From Betaproteobacteria bacterium Ga0077523 (GTDB lineage Bacteria; Pseudomonadota; Gammaproteobacteria; Burkholderiales; Ga0077523), in assembly GCA_001464695.1 (NCBI GenBank), contig LNDQ01000089.1, positions 1-64,000 on the forward strand: 64,000 nt of DNA, given 5' to 3'. Positions 61,309 through 64,000 of the stretch are shown piece by piece; the stretch's first letter is position 1; each line of letters begins with the position of its first letter. The notes beneath the pieces were generated by a model. It was not told the DNA's origin, ran no database searches, and was given only the letters and a program-made list of their open reading frames with translations. The position numbers and the translations under genes were made by a program.

Positions 61309-64000
61309 ATGCCGCGCAGGCCCGCCATCCTCAAGACCCCGTCGCTTTCCCAGTCGCTGACCGCCGCCATCCCTCTGGCGAGCCTGTCGGCGGACTGCGC
61401 GCGAGCGGCTGCCGAGTTCCCTGGCGGGTCATCCGTAACCCCGGGCCCGGTGTGGATCGCGATCGCCGTCGGCCTGGTCCTGCTCGCCGTAGTCGGCACA
61501 GCGATCGTCACCCGGCGGCGGGTGCAGGCGCCATTGCAGAACCGGATCGACGAGCTCACCACGCTCCAGCGGACCCTCGATGAGCATGCGAGTGTCGTGA
61601 TCACCGATCGCGGCGCCAGGATCATCTACGCCAATCGCCGCTTCTGCGACCTCACGGGCTATCCGGAGGCGGAACTGGTCGGCGCCCACATGCGCATCCT
61701 CAATTCCGGCACCCATCCGCGCGAATTCTTCGAGGACCTGTGGTCGACCATCGGCCGCGGCGAGACCTGGAAGGGCGAAATCTGCAATCGCGCCAAGGAC
61801 GGCCACCGCTACTGGGTCGATGCGACCATCCTGCCGCTGCGCAACCGCCAGGGCGGTACCGATCGCTACGTGTCCATCCGCACCGACATCACACCGCGCA
61901 AGCTGGCGGAAGCCTCGCTGCGCGAAGCCGGCTTGCGGCTCGACCTGGCACTCGATGCCTCCGGGCTCGCGCTGTGGGAGGTCGATGTCGGGCGCGACAG
62001 CGTGTTCGCCTCCGCACGGTTCGCGGAGATACTCGGCGCGGCGCCGTTCGAGACGCACATGTCGCTGGCGTCCTACTGGGCCCAGATCCATCCGGATGAC
62101 CTCGCACGCGTGCGCGCAGCGGCCCGGTCCACCCTGAAGGGCGAGGTTCCCCGGCTCAGCGTCGAGTACCGAGTCCGCCGACGCGACGGCGCCTGGCGCT
62201 GGGTGCACGCGACCGGTCGCGTGGTCGCGTCCCGGGCAGACGGGTACGCGGAACGGCTGACCGGCCTGCTGGCCGACATCCAGGAGCGCAAGGACGCGGA
62301 ACAGCGGTTGCACGCTTCCGAAGTGTTCCTGCACGGCATCCTCGACGGCATCGCCGACCCGGTTTTCGTGAAGAACGCACAGCATCGCTGGGTCCACGTG
62401 AACCGCGCATTCGCGGCACTGTTCGGCGTGACGCCGGCCGACATGATCGGCAGGACCGACCACGACTACATGCCGGTCGATCGCGCGGAAGCAGCCTGGA
62501 AATCCGACGACGATCTGCTGAACGGCGACAACGAAGTGATCATGCAGCGCGATTTCGTCGGTCCCGACGGCATCCGCCGGTTCCTCGAGATCCGCAAGTC
62601 GGTCTACCGCGATCCGTCCGGCAAGGCACTCATCGTCGGCACGAATCGCGATATCACGAGCCTGCTCCTGGCCCGCGATGCCGCCGAAGCAGCCAATCAC
62701 GCGAAGAGCGAATTCCTCGCGAACATGAGCCACGAGATCCGCACCCCGATGAACGGCATCATCGGCATGGCGCAACTGGCACTCGCCACGGACCTCGATC
62801 CGGCCCAGCGCGAATACCTCGCCACGGTCCGCTCCTCCGCCGAGGCGCTGCTCGGCATCATCGACGACATCCTGGACTTCTCGAAGGTCGAGGCCGGCAA
62901 GCTGTTGCTGGAGCGGATCGATTTCCGCTTGAGCGACGCCGTGCGTGATGCGGCGCGGGTCGTGGCGGTCCGGGCGCTGGAGAAAGGCATCGACCTCGAC
63001 ATCGACATACACCCGGCACTGCCGGAGTTCGTGTCCGGCGATCCGACGCGCCTCAAGCAGGTACTCCTCAACCTGGTGGGCAACGCGGTGAAGTTCACCC
63101 ACGAAGGCGGCGTGACGGTGCGCGCCGACCCCGTGACCACGGATGCAGCGCGGCCCACGGTGCGTTTCGAGATCTCGGACAGCGGCATCGGTATCCCGCA
63201 GGAAAAGCAGAGCCTCATCTTCGAAGCCTTTGCCCAGGCCGATGCGACGATCACGCGGCAGTACGGCGGCACGGGTCTCGGACTTTCGATCTCGTCGCGT
63301 CTCACGCAGATGATGGGCGGCGAGATTGCCGTGACGAGCTCGCCCGGAACGGGCAGCACGTTCTTGGCCGTAGTGCCCTTCGAGGTCGCGCAATGCGGAT
63401 CCGCGCCCATCGCATCGCCCGAGCACCTGGCCGATTGCGACACCGTACTGACCGGCGGCAGTGCGGCAGCGCGGTCGGCCCTGCGGCGCACGCTGTCGTA
63501 TTGGGGTGCCCGGGTACGTGAGACGGACGACCCGTCGAACGTGCCGGAACCGCTTCCCGGCGAACACCGCCGCGTGCTGTGGATCGCGGATTGCGACGAC
63601 GTGCCCGCTGCCGGGCGCATCCGGGCGACCTCCCGTCATGCCGAAGGGGCAGTCCGGTGCGTGGGCCTGAATGCGCCCGGCGCCGCTTGCGGTACGGATG
63701 GGCCCGATGCCTTCGTCATGAAGCCAGCCGGTCCCGTGGAGTTGCGAGCTGCCATCGAGACGGCTCTAGCGGCAGAGCCGGCAACCGCAGCAGCCGACGC
63801 TGCGCCGCGATGGAACCGTGGGTCCGGGCGGCGCCTGAACGTCCTGCTGGTCGAGGACAACCTGGTGAACCGCAAGGTCGCCGTGCACCTGCTCGAGAAC
63901 CTCGGGCATCGCGTTGCACTGGCGAGCAACGGTGAGGAGGCTCTCACCACCATCGCGTCGCAGCCTCCGGACGTGGTGCTGATGGACGTGCAGATGCCCG
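61309..64000 (+). CDS. Hybrid sensor histidine kinase (3' end outside window)
   Basis: 897 complete codons from the ATG at 61309, then cut by the window end. N-terminal membrane helix VWIAIAVGLVLLAVVGTAIV (about 50-70). Three PAS/PAC domains at about 90-210, 215-335 and 340-450. HisKA with SHEIRTPMNG (phosphoryl His475), HATPase with GNAVKF, SGIGIP and GGTGLGLSIS. A receiver-like region (about 705-810) keeps the MKPAGPVELR end but lacks an obvious phospho-Asp. A second, intact receiver starts near 842 (LLVEDNLVNR) with Asp893 in LMDVQMP. A cytoplasmic Hpt domain may follow beyond the edge. The signal is unknown. Confidence 0.9.
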   Translation, partial: MPRRPAILKTPSLSQSLTAAIPLASLSADCARAAAEFPGGSSVTPGPVWIAIAVGLVLLAVVGTAIVTRRRVQAPLQNRIDELTTLQRTLDEHASVVITDRGARIIYANRRFCDLTGYPEAELVGAHMRILNSGTHPREFFEDLWSTIGRGETWKGEICNRAKDGHRYWVDATILPLRNRQGGTDRYVSIRTDITPRKLAEASLREAGLRLDLALDASGLALWEVDVGRDSVFASARFAEILGAAPFETHMSLASYWAQIHPDDLARVRAAARSTLKGEVPRLSVEYRVRRRDGAWRWVHATGRVVASRADGYAERLTGLLADIQERKDAEQRLHASEVFLHGILDGIADPVFVKNAQHRWVHVNRAFAALFGVTPADMIGRTDHDYMPVDRAEAAWKSDDDLLNGDNEVIMQRDFVGPDGIRRFLEIRKSVYRDPSGKALIVGTNRDITSLLLARDAAEAANHAKSEFLANMSHEIRTPMNGIIGMAQLALATDLDPAQREYLATVRSSAEALLGIIDDILDFSKVEAGKLLLERIDFRLSDAVRDAARVVAVRALEKGIDLDIDIHPALPEFVSGDPTRLKQVLLNLVGNAVKFTHEGGVTVRADPVTTDAARPTVRFEISDSGIGIPQEKQSLIFEAFAQADATITRQYGGTGLGLSISSRLTQMMGGEIAVTSSPGTGSTFLAVVPFEVAQCGSAPIASPEHLADCDTVLTGGSAAARSALRRTLSYWGARVRETDDPSNVPEPLPGEHRRVLWIADCDDVPAAGRIRATSRHAEGAVRCVGLNAPGAACGTDGPDAFVMKPAGPVELRAAIETALAAEPATAAADAAPRWNRGSGRRLNVLLVEDNLVNRKVAVHLLENLGHRVALASNGEEALTTIASQPPDVVLMDVQMP

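Overview
The window looks like chromosome from a GC-rich betaproteobacterium (Burkholderiales or Rhodocyclales-like). Supporting signs are the trxA-rho-rpmE2 order, PhaA and BktB thiolases close to the Ralstonia enzymes, a phasin behind a PhaR-type operator, a seven-iron ferredoxin FdxA, and the EpsL/EpsA/CAAX-protease accessory genes of the PEP-CTERM/exosortase world. I see no insertion sequence, prophage, CRISPR array, rRNA or tRNA. Long open frames opposite real genes are common and are composition artefacts.

Layout. (1) 1-3041: hydroxypyruvate isomerase and a ROK sugar kinase on the minus strand, divergent from a stand-alone protein with two RNA polymerase alpha-CTD-like domains and a 64-residue protein. 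(2) 3090-5011: EpsL outer-membrane protein and a CAAX-type membrane protease. (3) 5093-22931, all minus strand: a two-partner-secretion locus. It holds an FhaC/ShlB transporter, a 3516-residue haemagglutinin-like exoprotein, a DUF2341-LamG-ExbB fusion, ExbD, a TonB-like protein, a porin and a periplasmic coiled-coil protein. This is the most interesting region. (4) 23068-25576: an exported binding-protein-like protein and a PEP-CTERM protein. (5) 25962-37666: an atypical type II secretion/type IV pilus-like machine. It has GspG, GspF, GspE, PilM/N/O-like proteins, a PilP/GspC-like protein, a TPR-secretin lipoprotein and several pseudopilins, plus an ankyrin protein and the regulator EpsA. Many of its genes overlap by a few bases. 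(6) 37901-44785: a beta-barrel protein and the AddAB-like recombination nuclease. (7) 44861-52258: fdxA, trxA, rho, rpmE2, then a start-stop-overlapped run of glycosyltransferase, acyl-CoA ligase, hslO and hslR. (8) 52586-61202: phaA, bktB, a five-PAS GGDEF-EAL protein, phaP and pgi. (9) 61309-64000: a hybrid histidine kinase cut by the window end.

The genes suggest a cell that invests in its surface: a very large adhesin with what may be its own energised export or anchoring module, a dedicated pseudopilus secretion machine, PEP-CTERM/exopolysaccharide functions and cyclic-di-GMP signalling. It also stores polyhydroxyalkanoate. Intergenic DNA carries several kinds of palindromic repeat. There are paired 12-bp-stem hairpins at 55-81 and 47187-47250, a GC-rich element at 8862-8914, and two long inverted repeats with a 9-nt internal period at 52324-52416 and 55140-55276. 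A 129-bp tandem repeat has copied the 3' end of gspG into the gspG-gspF gap.

All calls rest on reading the sequence and on remembered family features. No database search was run.
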